Below, in pieces: positions 62,860 through 64,000 of a stretch of DNA of 64,000 bases. Position 1 is the stretch's first letter. The number at the start of each line of letters is the position of its first letter. The notes beneath the pieces were generated by a model that was not told the origin of the DNA, made no database searches, and saw nothing but the letters and a program-made list of their open reading frames with translations. The stretch is from NCBI RefSeq assembly GCF_000153205.1, contig NZ_CH672427.1, forward strand, positions 871,671-935,670, given 5' to 3'. Position numbers and translations under genes: made by a program. Source of the DNA: Nitrococcus mobilis Nb-231 (GTDB taxonomy: Bacteria; Pseudomonadota; Gammaproteobacteria; Nitrococcales; Nitrococcaceae).

Positions 62860-64000
62860 TTAGCGCTCGACCGGCACCGCCTGAGCCATCGGTGCACGGC
62901 GCAGCCGGTTAAAGGCCATGACGGCCTCCACCAACAGCCAGACGCTCAAGACCAGAATGATGGAATCCAGGCTCAGCAGCAACCAGTCCCTCTGGGTATA
63001 GAACGTTACCAGGTTCAAAAGCAGCGCGTAGACCGTCATGAACAGCAGGAACACCAGCGGGATGAGCGGCGCGGCCGGATTGCACCGACGCGCGGCGGTC
63101 CACACCGCGATCACCGCCAGGGTGAGCCCGGCAGTGAGCTGATTGGTGGTGCCGAACAGCTGCCAGAGGCGACCGAAGGCGAAGCCCTGCTCACCGCCGC
63201 CCGGCGCGAGCGCCAGGGCCAGCGGCGCCGCCACCCCTGCGGTGGTGGCGGCGGTGACGTTGCGGGCCAGCCAGCGCACACCGATCAGCTCGCCGACCTC
63301 CTGGAAAATATAGCGCTGCAGGCGCACACCCGTATCCATGGTGGTGCCGGCGAAGGTGATGACCACCACCGAGGCGAAAATCGCCCCCAGCTCCGGCGGG
63401 ATGCCGAGATGACTCACGAAGTGGCCGACACCGCTGACGAAATTATCCACCGCGCCGCTCGAAGCGGTACCGAAATCTACGTATTTCTCATTCCAGACGG
63501 CGGCGGTACCGATGCCCGCCGTGGTGGCGAGGATGGCGCCCAAAGCGAGCGAGCCCTCCCCCAGGGCACCGAGATAACCGACGTAGCGGGCGTCGGTCTC
63601 CTTGTCGAGCTGCTTGGAGGTGGTACCCGAGGCAACCAGGCTGTGAAAGCCGGAGATCGCCCCGCAGGCGATGGTGATGAACAGGAACGGGAACCAGCTC
63701 GGCGAGTCTTGCGCGATATAGGTGTTGACCGCGGGCGCGTTGATGGTGTCGAAGCCGACCAACACACCGCAAAAGATCAGCCCGAGGGCGACGAACAGCT
63801 GATGGGAGTTGATGTAGTCGCGGGGCTGGAGCAGTACCCAAACCGGCAACCGCGAGGCGAACCAAGTATAGAGAAAGATCAGCAGAACCCAGGTGGTCTT
63901 CGGGGTGAACCCGACGAGCGCCGCCAGGCCGTCGACCGACACCGGGTAGAGCTGGCCGACCGGGATCATGAGATAGAGGACGACCAACCCGATCAGCGAA
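62860..64000 (-). CDS. cstA: CstA-type carbon starvation protein / pyruvate transporter (5' part outside the window)
   Basis: The visible 380 residues are the C-terminal part of a CstA-family permease: NTYIAQDSPSWFPFLFITIA, GFHSLVASGTTSKQLDKETD, ASVVVITFAGTTMDTGVRLQ and WQLFGTTNQLTAGLTLAVIA. The frame is open through base 64000 (…GLVVLYLMIPVG), so the start lies beyond the window. CstA imports pyruvate or peptides in starved cells. It is the first gene of the cstA, cory-CC-star, arsA group. Confidence 0.92.
   Translation of the reverse strand, partial: SLIGLVVLYLMIPVGQLYPVSVDGLAALVGFTPKTTWVLLIFLYTWFASRLPVWVLLQPRDYINSHQLFVALGLIFCGVLVGFDTINAPAVNTYIAQDSPSWFPFLFITIACGAISGFHSLVASGTTSKQLDKETDARYVGYLGALGEGSLALGAILATTAGIGTAAVWNEKYVDFGTASSGAVDNFVSGVGHFVSHLGIPPELGAIFASVVVITFAGTTMDTGVRLQRYIFQEVGELIGVRWLARNVTAATTAGVAAPLALALAPGGGEQGFAFGRLWQLFGTTNQLTAGLTLAVIAVWTAARRCNPAAPLIPLVFLLFMTVYALLLNLVTFYTQRDWLLLSLDSIILVLSVWLLVEAVMAFNRLRRAPMAQAVPVER

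Noticed and set aside
1-64000. tRNA, rRNA and CRISPR arrays
   Set aside because: I scanned for T-loop-like strings, conserved rRNA segments and regularly spaced repeats and saw none; a covariance-model scan would be needed to exclude small RNAs.

Overview
The window looks like a chromosome segment of a GC-rich (roughly 60% by eye) gammaproteobacterium. The mix of genes (persulfide-dioxygenase-like hydrolase, DUF302, DoxX, FTR1 iron permease with a haem domain, CstA with a cory-CC-star protein and an ArsA ATPase, two DUF4160/DUF2442 pairs, many toxin-antitoxin and insertion-sequence relics) fits free-living sulfur- or iron-associated lineages of Chromatiales/Acidiferrobacterales type. That placement is an inference; no rRNA or tRNA gene is visible to anchor it.

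Layout. 1-3.7 kb: DoxX (cut by the window edge), Nudix hydrolase, metallo-beta-lactamase-fold hydrolase, a polytopic membrane protein and a DUF302 protein. 3.8-19.6 kb: a surface-glycan cluster with an asparagine synthase-type amidotransferase, methyltransferase, two PAPS-type sulfotransferases, a 2OG-Fe(II) oxygenase, two adjacent ELM1-family proteins (one fused to a GT8-like domain), three further glycosyltransferases and a kinase-like protein, with a vapBC module in the middle. This suggests a sulfated surface polysaccharide or glycan. 19.7-27.5 kb: a dead ISAs1-type transposase, a cluster of DnaA-box-like sites, leucine-dehydrogenase-like and threonine ammonia-lyase genes, an intact IS1634-type element with an 11-bp flanking duplication, DUF4126 and Nudix genes.

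27.6-41 kb: metal and housekeeping genes. A Fur-box-preceded FTR1/cytochrome c fusion, an amino acid permease, CorA, a TonB-dependent receptor with its own Fur-like site, DUF924, arginyl-tRNA synthetase, and an Hsp20 pair with a heat-shock-type promoter and a strong terminator. Between CorA and the receptor lies a fused graveyard of ftsH, norE-like and norR fragments.

41-48.3 kb: a degraded accessory zone: a DUF4160/DUF2442 pair with disabling mutations, an hsdR tail with several frameshifts, a REP-flanked RAYT gene split by a 111-bp inverted-repeat element, a BaeRF-family protein with an MFS transporter, a phospholipase D family protein, an IS orfA fragment and an internally deleted DUF4338 (DruA-type) gene. 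The 111-bp element still encodes the last codons of a DUF4338 protein, which suggests that DUF4338 genes here travel as inverted-repeat mobile elements. This is one of the two most interesting signals in the window.

48.4-61.4 kb: genes with few recognisable relatives: a secreted metzincin-like protease with an upstream secreted protein, a 781-residue protein with a degenerate tyrosine-recombinase-like segment bracketed by ~90-bp imperfect direct repeats, then a 459-residue protein, a 101-residue coiled-coil protein and a 461-residue protein resembling the tRNA-guanine transglycosylase/DpdA TIM barrel. The last three are the best candidate for an undescribed system. A Phd/YefM-type antitoxin with a small toxin candidate, a second DUF4160/DUF2442 pair and a low-GC orphan gene follow. 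61.5-64 kb: ArsA ATPase, cory-CC-star protein and CstA (running off the window).
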